Shown in pieces: positions 49,874 through 58,525 of a stretch of DNA of 64,000 nucleotides. How positions within the stretch are numbered: position 1 is the first letter of the stretch; every line of letters begins with the position of its first letter. The translations under genes were made by a program, and so were the position numbers. The DNA is from an uncultured Lachnospiraceae bacterium. Lineage in GTDB: Bacteria > Bacillota > Clostridia > Lachnospirales > Lachnospiraceae. The notes below the pieces were generated by a model, which was not told the origin of the DNA, did no database searches, and was given only the letters and a program-made list of their open reading frames with translations. The stretch spans positions 1 through 64,000 of the forward strand of contig CAJUDM010000008.1 of NCBI GenBank assembly GCA_910584915.1, given 5' to 3'.

Positions 49874-50791
49874 ATGGGTGCGATCCTGCTTCAGTCGTGC
49901 ATACTGATCATTATCATGGCGTTTGGATATCTTGTCAAGAAGGCGGGGCTGTTCGGAAAACAGGATTACCGGGTGGTGACAAGGCTTGTCATGTATTTTA
50001 CGCTGCCCTGTGTGATCGTGACAAATTTTGCAAAGTTTGAATGGGAAAACAGTTTATTTTTTATACCGTTTCTGGGAATAGGGGTGAATATCCTGATGCA
50101 GGCATGGGCTTATCTGCTCTGCAGAAGAGGGAGCGATAAGGAAAAGATCTTTTATATGCTCAACCTGCCGGGGTTCAGCATGGGGACTTTCGCTCTGCCG
50201 TTTATCCAGAATTCTCTCGGGACGGAGGGGGTGGTGGCGGCATGTATGTTCGACGCGGGCGGTACGATCCTGCCATCCGGGGGAAGTTATGTCTGTACCA
50301 GCGCGATATTAAAAGAGAGAGAAGGGAAGGAAAAGGTGAACGCCGCTTTTGTGGCAAAGAGGATGTTTTCATCGCCGCCCTTTCTGACTTATCTTGTCAT
50401 GATATCGCTGAAGGTCCTTGGCATCACTCTGCCCTCTTACCTTATGGCATTTGCGGAGAAAGTCAGCGGGGCAAACGCTTTTTTGTGCATGGTTATGATC
50501 GGCATGATGTTCGAGATAAAGTTTAAGCGGGAGCAGTTGAAGAGTGTTGTGAAGGTGCTGGCGTCCAGGCTTGTTTTTTCTTCCGCGCTGGCGGCACTTG
50601 TATTGTTTAGCGGATTCGGCACGGAGAGCTTGCGCAGGGCGCTTGCCATCGTCCTGTTTTCACCGATCGCCGCGCTGAGCCTTGTATTTACGGACAGGAT
50701 GGAAGGGGATACGGAGCTGGCGGGATTTGCAAATTCACTGTCTGTGGTTTTGAGTATGGCCATCATGACAGGGCTGATGATGGCGGTGTGA
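49874..50791 (+). CDS. AEC-family (auxin efflux carrier-like) transporter
   Basis: 305 residues with about ten membrane segments. N-terminal LIIIMAFGYLVKKAGLFG and VVTRLVMYFTLPCVIVTNF are typical of the AEC family, which in bacteria carries organic acids such as malate or unknown solutes. GAGGAGGTGACAGGAATCT precedes the ATG. It is followed by a promoter and Rex-type operator for the alcohol dehydrogenase, so the two are not necessarily co-transcribed. Confidence 0.88.
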   Translation: MGAILLQSCILIIIMAFGYLVKKAGLFGKQDYRVVTRLVMYFTLPCVIVTNFAKFEWENSLFFIPFLGIGVNILMQAWAYLLCRRGSDKEKIFYMLNLPGFSMGTFALPFIQNSLGTEGVVAACMFDAGGTILPSGGSYVCTSAILKEREGKEKVNAAFVAKRMFSSPPFLTYLVMISLKVLGITLPSYLMAFAEKVSGANAFLCMVMIGMMFEIKFKREQLKSVVKVLASRLVFSSALAALVLFSGFGTESLRRALAIVLFSPIAALSLVFTDRMEGDTELAGFANSLSVVLSMAIMTGLMMAV

Positions 50792-50875
50792 AGTAACGGC
50801 ATAAACAGGCGATAGATCTGAGTAGCATAAACGGGTGATAAGCCTGAAACAGAAATGGGCGATAAACCTGAACGG

Positions 50876-50904
50876 TTGACTTCCAGGCGCAAAGGTGGTA
50901 CAAT
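50876..50904 (+). promoter_or_regulatory. Promoter of the iron-containing alcohol dehydrogenase
   Basis: TTGACT (50876-50881), 17-bp spacer, TACAAT (50899-50904). The upstream DNA has two imperfect repeats of AAACGGGTGATAAGCCTGA. Confidence 0.8.
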
Positions 50905-50910
50905 GTCATT

Positions 50911-50928
50911 GTGTTAAAAAATTAACAA
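50911..50928 (+). promoter_or_regulatory. Rex-type (redox) operator
   Basis: GTGTTAAAAAATTAACAA matches the Rex consensus TTGTTAANNNNTTAACAA at all but the first base. It lies 6 bp after the -10 box, over the expected start of transcription, so a bound repressor would block it. Rex releases DNA at high NADH. Confidence 0.75.
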
Positions 50929-50951
50929 AATAATATCAAGGAGGATCAAAA

Positions 50952-52133
50952 ATGGCAAGATTTACATTACCGAGGGACCTGTACTACGGAAAAAACGCAT
51001 TGGAAAACCTGAAGAACCTTTCGGGGAAGAGGGCTATCGTTGTATCGGGCGGAAGTTCGATGAGAAAGGGAGGATTTCTGGATAAGACGGAAGCTTATTT
51101 AAAAGAAGCCGGCATGGAAGTCAGATTTTTTGAGGGCGTGGAGCCCGACCCGTCCGTGGAGACAGTGATGAAGGGCGCAGAGGCGATGAGGGAATTTGAG
51201 CCGGACTGGATCATTGCGATCGGCGGCGGTTCACCAATCGATGCGGCAAAGGCTATGTGGGCATTTTATGAGTATCCCGAGACGACCTTTGAAGATCTGT
51301 GTACGCCTTTCAATTTCCCGAAACTCAGGACAAAAGCGCTTTTCTGCGCTATTCCGTCAACATCCGGCACGGCTACGGAAGTGACGGCGTTCTCCGTTAT
51401 AACGGACTATGCGAAAGGGATCAAATATCCTCTTGCCGATTTCGAGATCACTCCTGATATTGCGATCGTAGATCCTGCGCTGGTGGAGAGCCTGCCGGCA
51501 AAACAGGTTGCGTACACGGGCATGGATGCGCTGACACATGCCATTGAAGCGTATGTGTCTACGCTGAACAGTCCCTTTACTGATCCTCTGGCGGTCAAGG
51601 CGATAGAGATGGTATTTGATTACCTGCCTGCATCCTATAAGAAGGATATGGACGCGAGGGAGCAGATGCACTATGCACAGTGCCTGGCGGGGCAGGCATT
51701 CTCTAACGCTCTTTTGGGTATCGTTCACTCCATGGCGCATAAGACCGGCGCGGCGTTCTCCACAGGGCATATTCCCCACGGATGCGCAAACGCGATCTAC
51801 CTTCCCTACGTGATCAAATACAATGCCCATGAACCGGAAGCGATGAGACGATATGCGGACATTGCAAGGCGCGTAGGGCTTGGCGGCACATCGGAGAAGG
51901 CGCAGGTCAACGCACTGATCGAAAAGATCGAATCTTTCAACCGGGCTATGAATATTCCGAAGACGATCCAGGAGTTTGGCGTGAAGGAGGACGAATTCCT
52001 CGAAAAGCTTGATGCGATCGCGGCAAACGCTGTCAGCGATGCCTGCACAGGTTCCAATCCGAGAGCGATAAACAACGAGCAGATGGCGGAGTTGTTTAAA
52101 TGTACATTCTACGGGACAGAGGTGGATTTCTAA
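50952..52133 (+). CDS. Iron-containing alcohol dehydrogenase
   Basis: 393 residues of the Fe-ADH (group III) type: GGGSPIDAAKAM (NAD binding), AIPSTSGTATEVTAFSVIT, GMDALTHAIEAYVS and HSMAHKTGAAFSTGHIPHG, which contain the Asp and His metal ligands. It oxidises or reduces small alcohols/aldehydes with NAD(H), in fermentative cells mostly to dispose of NADH. AAGGAGGATCAAAA precedes the ATG. The Rex-type operator fits such a role. Exact substrate unknown (butanol or propanediol type possible). Confidence 0.94.
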   Translation: MARFTLPRDLYYGKNALENLKNLSGKRAIVVSGGSSMRKGGFLDKTEAYLKEAGMEVRFFEGVEPDPSVETVMKGAEAMREFEPDWIIAIGGGSPIDAAKAMWAFYEYPETTFEDLCTPFNFPKLRTKALFCAIPSTSGTATEVTAFSVITDYAKGIKYPLADFEITPDIAIVDPALVESLPAKQVAYTGMDALTHAIEAYVSTLNSPFTDPLAVKAIEMVFDYLPASYKKDMDAREQMHYAQCLAGQAFSNALLGIVHSMAHKTGAAFSTGHIPHGCANAIYLPYVIKYNAHEPEAMRRYADIARRVGLGGTSEKAQVNALIEKIESFNRAMNIPKTIQEFGVKEDEFLEKLDAIAANAVSDACTGSNPRAINNEQMAELFKCTFYGTEVDF

Positions 52134-52150
52134 GGATATATTATGCATAA

Positions 52151-52307
52151 AACAAAGCGGCGTGGGAATTGATCCGGCGCCGTTTTGAACTGGAGGAAGG
52201 ACTTGAGGCGGTTGAAAGCGTTATCAAAGTGCAGCATATGGTGGGGAATTATGATGTAAGCCAGATTTATGAGGCGGTTCAGAAGGAAAAAGAAAAGGAG
52301 AAGGACT
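52151..52307 (+). pseudogene. Possible gene remnant before the kinase
   Basis: An open frame without a good start reads AAWELIRRRFELEEGLEAVE and onward through a helical, acidic stretch (QHMVGNYDVSQIYEAVQKEK) into the kinase start, ending at TAA 52331. The codon use and amphipathic pattern look like genuine coding sequence, so it may be the end of a lost gene. Low certainty. Confidence 0.3.
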
Positions 52308-53390
52308 ATGGAACAGAAAAACGCACTGGGTAAAAAACAGATCGGCAGATTTATCACGGTCGGGGAGATCATGCTGCGGCTGACGCCGCCGAACTATGAG
52401 AAGATCCGGGGGACATCGGGGTTTGACGCGAGTTATGGCGGGAGTGAGGCGAATATCGCGCTGGCGCTGGCAAATCTGGGGGTGGACAGCACCTTTTTCA
52501 GCGTGGTGCCCGACAACAGCCTGGGAAAGAGCGCCATCCGTTGGCTGCGTTCAAATGATGTACACTGCACGCCCATGATCCTGTCGACGCCGGAGCAGAC
52601 GCCTACCCACCGGATGGGTGTCTATTATGTGGAGACAGGGTACGGCATCCGCGCCTCCAAGGTGATCTACGACAGGAAAAACAGCGCTTTTGCGGAATTT
52701 GATTTTAACACTGTCGATCTGGATCAGCTCCTGGAGGGGTATGACTGGCTGCATCTCGGCGGGATCACGCCGGCTTTGGGGGAGAGGTGCCGCGGCTTTG
52801 TGATGGCGTGTCTGAAAAAGGCGAAGGAAAAGGGCATGGTCATCAGTTTTGACGGCAATTTCCGCAAAAACCTCTGGACCTGGGAGGAGGCGAGAGATTT
52901 CTGCACAGCGTGCCTGCCCTATGCGGATGTTCTGTTCGGGATAGAACCTTATCACCTCTGGAAGGATGAACAGGATCACACAAAGGGTGACTGGAAGGAT
53001 GATATTCCGTTTCAGCCCGATCTGGAGCAGCAGGATCAGGTGTTCAGACGGTTTGTGGAGCGGTATCCGAATATTCAGTGTATCGCGAGGCATGTCCGCT
53101 ATGCCCACAGCGTCAGCGAGAACAGCCTGAAAGCTTATATGTGGTATGAGGGAAAGACGATCGAGAGCAACCTGTTCAGCTTTCATATCCTGGACCGGGT
53201 GGGCGGCGGGGACGCCTTTGTCAGCGGCCTGATTTACGGGATGATTCATCACTACAACGCTTCCGACATGGTGAATTTTGCGGTGGCGAGCAGTGCCATC
53301 AAGCATACGATCCACGGTGACGGAAACATCACGGATGATGCCCAGACCATAAAAAATCTGATGAATATGAATTACGATATCAAGAGATAA
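52308..53390 (+). CDS. PfkB-family sugar kinase, 2-dehydro-3-deoxygluconokinase (KdgK) type
   Basis: 360 residues. Ribokinase fold with GGSEANIALALANLG near the start, sugar-binding PTHRMGVYYVETGYGIRASK, and the ATP/anion-hole motif DRVGGGDAFVSGL, where D in GGD is the catalytic base. KDG kinases phosphorylate 2-keto-3-deoxygluconate. No KDPG aldolase is adjacent. AAGGAGAAGG lies just before ATG 52308. Its end overlaps the convergent pdxT gene by 11 bp. Confidence 0.88.
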   Translation: MEQKNALGKKQIGRFITVGEIMLRLTPPNYEKIRGTSGFDASYGGSEANIALALANLGVDSTFFSVVPDNSLGKSAIRWLRSNDVHCTPMILSTPEQTPTHRMGVYYVETGYGIRASKVIYDRKNSAFAEFDFNTVDLDQLLEGYDWLHLGGITPALGERCRGFVMACLKKAKEKGMVISFDGNFRKNLWTWEEARDFCTACLPYADVLFGIEPYHLWKDEQDHTKGDWKDDIPFQPDLEQQDQVFRRFVERYPNIQCIARHVRYAHSVSENSLKAYMWYEGKTIESNLFSFHILDRVGGGDAFVSGLIYGMIHHYNASDMVNFAVASSAIKHTIHGDGNITDDAQTIKNLMNMNYDIKR

Positions 53391-53943
53391 AGGATAAGAA
53401 ATACTGATGGATCCTCATATCTGTGTCCAGTTCGGGATGAAAGGATATAGCCAGTTGGTTCTGATAGCGGACGCCGACAATATTGCCGTCCGTTTTCGCC
53501 AGGATTTCCACATCGTCCCGGGCGGATTCGATATAGGGCGCGCGGATAAAGGTCATCGGGATATCTTTCATGCCGCCGAAATCCTTCACGGTATGAAAAC
53601 TGCCGAGCTGCCTGCCATAGGCGTTTCTTCTGACTGTGACAGGCAGGGTCTGGAAATAGTTTCGCGTGTCATTGCTGCTTCTCTCCGCCAGCAGGATCAG
53701 CCCTGCGCAGGTGGCAAACACGGGAAGCCCGTCCCGGATCCTTTCCCGCAGCGGGTCGAACATATCCAGTTCCCGCAAAAGTTTTCCCTGGGCGGTACTC
53801 TCTCCGCCGGGCAGGATCAGCCCGTCAAAGGGCTCTGCCAGATCTTCTCTCTTTCGCAGTTCGATGCAGTCTGCACCGAGCTTCTGCATAATGATCTCAT
53901 GTTCAAGAAAAGCGCCCTGCAGCGCAAGTACCGCGATCTTCAT
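53380..53943 (-). CDS. pdxT: Pyridoxal 5'-phosphate synthase glutaminase subunit
   Basis: 187 residues. Releases ammonia from glutamine for the PdxS partner. Class I glutaminase triad: Cys in FATCAGLILLAE, His and Glu in FHPEL; GLILPGGESTAQGK forms the oxyanion part. It follows pdxS by 30 bp in the same direction, forming the usual operon; order here is pdxS-pdxT. Confidence 0.96.
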   Translation of the reverse strand: MKIAVLALQGAFLEHEIIMQKLGADCIELRKREDLAEPFDGLILPGGESTAQGKLLRELDMFDPLRERIRDGLPVFATCAGLILLAERSSNDTRNYFQTLPVTVRRNAYGRQLGSFHTVKDFGGMKDIPMTFIRAPYIESARDDVEILAKTDGNIVGVRYQNQLAISFHPELDTDMRIHQYFLSFIS

Positions 53944-53973
53944 GATGGAATCCTTTCTTTTGTCTTTGTCGGT

Positions 53974-54849
53974 TTACTTTCCACGCTCCGCCATAAGGAG
54001 CTGAATTTCCTGTTCGTTTATGCCGACCATCGCCTCCCCCAGATCCTCCGACAATGCGGCGATCAGCTTCGCGTCGGTATAGTTGGTGACCGCCTGTACG
54101 ATAGCCGAAGCCCTCTTTTCGGGATTGCCGGACTTGAAGATGCCGGAGCCCACAAAGACGCCCTCCGCGCCGAGCTGCATCATCAGCGCCGCGTCCGCCG
54201 GAGTGGCTACGCCGCCTGCGGCAAAGTTGACAACGGGAAGCTTTCCGTTTTCTTTTACATATTTCACCAGCTCAAAGGGGACGCACAGTTCCTTCGCCGC
54301 CTCAAAAAGTTCGTCCTCCCGCATGGAGGTGATCCTTGCGATCTCCCGGTTCATTCTGCGCATATGGCGGACTGCTTGTACCACATCTCCGGTGCCGGGT
54401 TCCCCTTTTGTGCGGATCATGGAAGCCCCCTCACTGATGCGGCGCAGAGCCTCCCCCAGGTCTTTTGCGCCGCAGACGAAGGGCACTTTAAATGTTGTTT
54501 TGTCGATGTGGTACACATCATCCGCCGGGGAGAGCACCTCACTCTCGTCGATATAATCGATCTCGATGGCTTCCAGGATCTGTGCCTCCACAAAATGCCC
54601 GATACGGCATTTTGCCATGACAGGGATGGAGACCGCCTCCTGTATCCCGCGGATCATTTTCGGATCGCTCATTCTCGATACGCCGCCTGCCGCCCGGATA
54701 TCCGCCGGGATCCTCTCAAGCGCCATCACGGCGCATGCGCCGGCTGCCTCCGCAACCTTAGCCTGTTCCGGCGTCGTCACATCCATGATCACACCGCCCT
54801 TCAACATCTGCGCCAGTTGTCTGTTTAACTGATATCGTTCCTCTGACAT
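53974..54849 (-). CDS. pdxS: Pyridoxal 5'-phosphate synthase lyase subunit
   Basis: Builds PLP from ribose 5-phosphate, glyceraldehyde 3-phosphate and ammonia. 291 residues, as usual. Seen: KGGVIMDVTTPEQAKVAEAA, IPVMAKCRIGHFVEA (first catalytic Lys), IDESEVLSPAD, MIRTKGEPGTGDVV (second Lys) and NFAAGGVATPADAALMMQLG. ATG 54849 gives the normal N-terminal length; ATG 54858 is in frame and nearer to AAAGGA. Divergent from its probable regulator, the MocR gene. Confidence 0.97.
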   Translation of the reverse strand: MSEERYQLNRQLAQMLKGGVIMDVTTPEQAKVAEAAGACAVMALERIPADIRAAGGVSRMSDPKMIRGIQEAVSIPVMAKCRIGHFVEAQILEAIEIDYIDESEVLSPADDVYHIDKTTFKVPFVCGAKDLGEALRRISEGASMIRTKGEPGTGDVVQAVRHMRRMNREIARITSMREDELFEAAKELCVPFELVKYVKENGKLPVVNFAAGGVATPADAALMMQLGAEGVFVGSGIFKSGNPEKRASAIVQAVTNYTDAKLIAALSEDLGEAMVGINEQEIQLLMAERGK

Positions 54850-54875
54850 TTTTATCATCCATCCTTTCTTTTCAT

Positions 54876-54904
54876 TTGCAATTTTGTTCAAAACTCAGTA
54901 TAAT
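54876..54904 (+). promoter_or_regulatory. Promoter of the MocR/PdxR-like gene
   Basis: TTGCAA (54876-54881), 17-bp spacer, TATAAT (54899-54904). Confidence 0.7.
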
Positions 54905-54909
54905 ACAAT

Positions 54910-54955
54910 CTGACCATATTTAAATACTCACTTTGCGAAAAGATGAAATGGTCAG
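54910..54955 (+). promoter_or_regulatory. Likely PdxR-binding inverted repeat
   Basis: CTGACCAT (54910-54917) and ATGGTCAG (54948-54955) form an 8-bp inverted repeat 38 bp apart, between the divergent pdxS and MocR genes. The first half lies at the expected MocR start site and in the upstream region of pdxS. Confidence 0.6.
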
Positions 54956-54974
54956 TCAGGAGGACTTTTGCGGA

Positions 54975-56402
54975 ATGCTCACCTACTCTTTTTCATCGGC
55001 AGGATCGGAGCCACTCTATCAGTATCTGTACCAGTGCATCAAAAATGATATCGTGCAGGGCACTCTGGCGGCGGATGAGAAGCTTCCCTCCAAACGCAGT
55101 TTTGCGAAAAATCTGGGTATAAGCACGATCACGGTGGAAAACGCGTATGCGCAGCTGATTGCGGAGGGATTTGTGTATTCTCTGCCGAAAAAGGGCTTTT
55201 TTGTGACGGATATCAGGAACAATCTCGCGGGAAAGGAAAGTAATAATTGCAAAAAAGAGGACAGAACTGAGGCAGGTGCAAAAGAATATGCGGCGGACCT
55301 CACCAGCAACCAGACCTGCTCGGAACAGTTTCCCTTTTCCATCTGGGCGAAACTGATGAGGACAGTGCTGAGGGAAGAGAGGGAAGGTTTGATGAGGAAT
55401 GCGCCCTGTGCCGGCATTTTGCCGCTTCGGGAGGCGATCGCGGAGCATCTTAAGGCTTTCAGGGGGATGGAGGTGAAGCCGGGGCAGATCGTTGTGGGGG
55501 CGGGGACGGAGTATCTGTACGGGCTGCTCTTGCAGCTTCTGGGGATGGAGAAATGCTATGGCGTGGAAGATCCTGGCTACCATAAAATATATAAAATATA
55601 CAAAAGCCATCGAGTGTCCTGCTGTTATGTCAGGATGGATGGCGCCGGGGTGATTGTCTCCTCACTGGAGGAAAACGGGGTTGATGTGGTGCATATTTCC
55701 CCCTCCCATCACTTTCCCACAGGAATCGTGATGCCGGTGAGCCGCCGGTATGAGCTGCTTGGCTGGGCGGCAAAGAAAAAAGGGCGGTATATCATAGAGG
55801 ACGACTATGACAGCGAGCTGCGCCTTGCGGGAAAGCCGGTGCCCTCCCTGCAAAGTATCGATGTGGAGGAAAAAGTGATCTATATGAATACTTTTACAAA
55901 GACGCTCTCCTCCACGGTGCGCATCAGCTATATGGTGCTGCCGGAGCATCTGGCGGAGCGGTTTTCGGAGAGCCTTTCCTTTTATTCCTGCACGGTGTCC
56001 AATTTCGAGCAGTATGTGCTGGCGCATTTTATCAGGGAAGGATATTTTGAGAAACATATCAACCGGATGAGAAACTATTATCATGAGAAACGGGACCGTC
56101 TGCTGAGGGAGCTTGCGGACAGCGCGCTCGCCGGGTGCTGCAGGATCTCGGAGGAGGATGCCGGGCTGCATTTTCTGATGGAAGTAGATACATCCATCCC
56201 TGATCAGGAGATATGCGCCGCACTTTTGCAGGAAGGTATCCGGATTTTCTCCGTGGCACAGTATTATGAGAATCCCGCGGGAAAAAGGGAGCATGTATTT
56301 GTGATGAATTACTCGTCCCTGAAAGAGGAGAACATAAAAGCGGCAATTCGGGGACTGGAGAGAGTATTTGTGGGAAAAAGAGATAAACAGGGAAAATATT
56401 GA
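54975..56402 (+). CDS. pdxR: MocR-type regulator (GntR HTH fused to aminotransferase), probable PdxR
   Basis: 475 residues. GntR winged helix at the N terminus (YQYLYQCIKNDIVQG, SKRSFAKNLGISTITVENAY) joined to a fold-type I aminotransferase domain. The PLP Lys is in NTFTKTLSSTVRISY and the PLP-binding Asp in IIEDDYDSELR. PdxR proteins sense PLP and control pdxST. The divergent pdxS supports that role. The start MLTYSFSS is typical of the family, with AGGAGG 12 bases before; ATG 54948 and TTG 54933 are alternatives. Confidence 0.9.
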   Translation: MLTYSFSSAGSEPLYQYLYQCIKNDIVQGTLAADEKLPSKRSFAKNLGISTITVENAYAQLIAEGFVYSLPKKGFFVTDIRNNLAGKESNNCKKEDRTEAGAKEYAADLTSNQTCSEQFPFSIWAKLMRTVLREEREGLMRNAPCAGILPLREAIAEHLKAFRGMEVKPGQIVVGAGTEYLYGLLLQLLGMEKCYGVEDPGYHKIYKIYKSHRVSCCYVRMDGAGVIVSSLEENGVDVVHISPSHHFPTGIVMPVSRRYELLGWAAKKKGRYIIEDDYDSELRLAGKPVPSLQSIDVEEKVIYMNTFTKTLSSTVRISYMVLPEHLAERFSESLSFYSCTVSNFEQYVLAHFIREGYFEKHINRMRNYYHEKRDRLLRELADSALAGCCRISEEDAGLHFLMEVDTSIPDQEICAALLQEGIRIFSVAQYYENPAGKREHVFVMNYSSLKEENIKAAIRGLERVFVGKRDKQGKY

Positions 56403-56517
56403 AGAAACGGACGAAAGAAAGTTGTGTTCAACTCGGATGATTTGTGATATGATAGTAAAGGCAATATGCAGTCTGACAGGGAGGACGCCTGAATAAGCAC
56501 TGCGGAGGTAGTAGATT

Positions 56518-57264
56518 ATGAGTTCAAAGCGTCATAAACGAAAAGTCGGTTATACGATCATGATCGTTTCCGATTCTGCCCATACCAACCAGAAAAAATT
56601 CCATATCAATACGGGTATCCTTTCCATTGTGGCGTTTGTGCTGCTGGTGGTCGTGATTTGTTATGCGGAGTATACGACGATCCTGATGCACGGCGCGACA
56701 GAGCGGAGCGAAACCTACGCGGGGCAGATCGCCGTGCTGCAGTCGGAAAACGAACAGTTAAAACTCGAAAATGAGGATCTGCAGAAGCAGGTCGCGAATC
56801 TGAATCAGACGCTGAGCCAGAAGGAAGTGCAGGTACAGTCGCAGGAAAAGGATGGCCAGGACGCGCAGAAGGAGGAAAACATGCCGAGAGGCTTTCCGGT
56901 GAGCGGAGCGGCTCAGATCAAGGAGGCGGCTGCGGGGGATGATACCGGAATGCAGCCGAAGCAGGACTGGAAGGAAGTCATCTTTATCGCCGCGGCGCAG
57001 ACAGACGTTGTAGCGACCGGCGCCGGGACGGTTGTCGGGGTGACGGAAGCGGGAGATGAGCCCGCCGGCATCAGCATCGACCACGGAGGCGGCTATATCA
57101 GCAATTACCGCAATATGGGAGCGCCGAAAGTTGAGTCCGGCGCTTCAGTGGAACAGGGGACGGTGCTTTTTGAAATTGAAGAAAATAATATGGAAATCGG
57201 CTACAGCATCACAAAGGACGGTGAATTTCTGGAGCCGATGGAAATTATTGAAATCAAAGGATAA
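56518..57264 (+). CDS. Membrane-anchored, catalytically degenerate M23-type protein
   Basis: 248 residues: basic cytoplasmic start (MSSKRHKRKVGYT), one membrane segment (about 38-56), a coiled coil (LQSENEQLKLENEDLQKQVA), then an M23 (LytM) fold (VVATGAGTVVGVTEAG; GISIDHGGGYISNYRNMG). In active M23 enzymes the last motif is YxHL with a zinc-binding His; here it is YRNM, and the first HxxxD ligand pair is not seen. It is probably a structural or activator protein. The bactofilin gene follows 13 bp later. Confidence 0.85.
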   Translation: MSSKRHKRKVGYTIMIVSDSAHTNQKKFHINTGILSIVAFVLLVVVICYAEYTTILMHGATERSETYAGQIAVLQSENEQLKLENEDLQKQVANLNQTLSQKEVQVQSQEKDGQDAQKEENMPRGFPVSGAAQIKEAAAGDDTGMQPKQDWKEVIFIAAAQTDVVATGAGTVVGVTEAGDEPAGISIDHGGGYISNYRNMGAPKVESGASVEQGTVLFEIEENNMEIGYSITKDGEFLEPMEIIEIKG

Positions 57265-57277
57265 GGAGAGAAAGGCT

Positions 57278-57700
57278 GTGTTAAAGAAATCAACAGAACA
57301 AGTAAGTACAAAGATCAGCAGTATCATTGGTTCTGATATGGTTGTGGAAGGCAATATCAGAGCGAAGGAGGCTGTCCGGGTGGAAGGAAGCGTGACCGGC
57401 AATGTGGAGACCGACGGATCGCTGATCATCAGCGCGACCGGTAAGGTAAAAGGCAATATCAGAGGCAGCAGTGTTGTGGTGGGCGGTATTCTGGAAGGCG
57501 ACCTCACATCAAGCGGTAAGACGGAAGTGATCTCCACCGGTAAGGTGATCGGCAATATGCGCACCAAGAGCCTGATCGTGGATGAAAACGCGGTATTCCA
57601 GGGACAGTGCATCATGAATACGAACGATGTGCTGGCGCTGCCGGAGGTGGATGACCTGATGCAGATCGAGGATAAAAAGGACAATAAAAAAGTGAAATAA
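57278..57700 (+). CDS. Bactofilin (polymer-forming cytoskeletal protein)
   Basis: 140 residues forming a right-handed beta helix: IIGSDMVVEGNIRAKEAVRV, VEGSVTGNVETDGSLIISAT, KVKGNIRGSSVVVGG and KVIGNMRTKSLIVDENAVFQ, with a regular ~18-residue repeat of small and branched residues. Bactofilins polymerise at the membrane without nucleotide and place cell-wall enzymes. The pair with an M23-like protein is a known arrangement. Start GTG 57278 follows AAGGAGAG by 7 bases. A terminator comes after it. Confidence 0.92.
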   Translation: MLKKSTEQVSTKISSIIGSDMVVEGNIRAKEAVRVEGSVTGNVETDGSLIISATGKVKGNIRGSSVVVGGILEGDLTSSGKTEVISTGKVIGNMRTKSLIVDENAVFQGQCIMNTNDVLALPEVDDLMQIEDKKDNKKVK

Positions 57701-57707
57701 GATAGAG

Positions 57708-57741
57708 AGCGGCAGACCGGACACAGGGCTGCCGCTTTTTT
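57708..57741 (+). terminator. Terminator after the bactofilin gene
   Basis: AGCGGCAG (57708-57715) pairs perfectly with CTGCCGCT (57729-57736), then TTTTTT. It may serve the convergent DeoR gene as well. Confidence 0.88.
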
Positions 57742-57749
57742 GAAAAAGA

Positions 57750-58505
57750 TCATCCGATCACCATATTCAGCCCGATATCTGCCAGCTGTTTTTGCGAGGA
57801 ATCCGGAACCCGGCTGTCTGTGATCAGAAAATCGATCCCGGAAATCTCTGCAAAAGTGGTGAAAGCCGTCTGGTTGAATTTGCTGTAATCAATAAGGCCG
57901 ATCACCTGGTCGGATACTTCCATGATCGCTTTTTTCACATCGGCTTCTTCGGAGGAAAAGACCATCAGGCCGCGCTGCAGGTCAAAAGCGCTGGCTCCTA
58001 TAAAGCATTTATGCGCATGGTAACGCCTCAACATTTCAACGGCATCTTTTCCCACATAAGTATATCCGAATTTGCGCCTGAGTTTGCCGCCGGTACAAAA
58101 GACGGTAACCTTTTCATTGGGAAGCAGCAATTCAACGATCACAGGATCGTTTGTGATGACGATCACCTCCCGGTCCAGGATTTTCGCCAGTTCCTGTGTG
58201 GTGGAACCGGAATCCATGATAATGATATCCTCGTCATGGATAAAAGAGAGGGCAGCCTTTGCAATCTGTTTCTTTTCGATGATATGGCTTTCTTTTCTGG
58301 CGGGAGCAGGATATACTGTGTTGGTCTCTTTTTTCAGTGTTGCGCCTCCGTGGACGCGCGTTGCAATATTCATATCTGCCAGATCTGCGAGATCCTGTCT
58401 GATGGTCTGGGGAGACACATTCAGCATATCGCTCAACTGAAGCACTTCGACATTTCCCTTCGTTTCCAATAAATTTGTAATTTCTTCCAGTCTTTTTGCT
58501 TTCAT
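57750..58505 (-). CDS. DeoR/GlpR-family transcriptional regulator
   Basis: 251 residues. N-terminal helix-turn-helix (VLQLSDMLNVSPQTIRQDLA; VHGGATL) and C-terminal sugar-phosphate-binding domain (DSGSTTQELAKIL; FIGASAFDLQRGLMVFSSEE). GAGGAAA precedes ATG 58505. It is divergent from the TRAP-transporter operon and probably controls it, responding to a phosphorylated or CoA-linked intermediate. Confidence 0.92.
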   Translation of the reverse strand: MKAKRLEEITNLLETKGNVEVLQLSDMLNVSPQTIRQDLADLADMNIATRVHGGATLKKETNTVYPAPARKESHIIEKKQIAKAALSFIHDEDIIIMDSGSTTQELAKILDREVIVITNDPVIVELLLPNEKVTVFCTGGKLRRKFGYTYVGKDAVEMLRRYHAHKCFIGASAFDLQRGLMVFSSEEADVKKAIMEVSDQVIGLIDYSKFNQTAFTTFAEISGIDFLITDSRVPDSSQKQLADIGLNMVIG

Positions 58506-58525
58506 AAAAAAATTTCCTCTTTGCA

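Noticed and set aside
53407..54828. 473-residue plus-strand frame opposite pdxT-pdxS
   Set aside because: Covers two unmistakable PLP-synthase genes on the other strand and has no ribosome site or domain.
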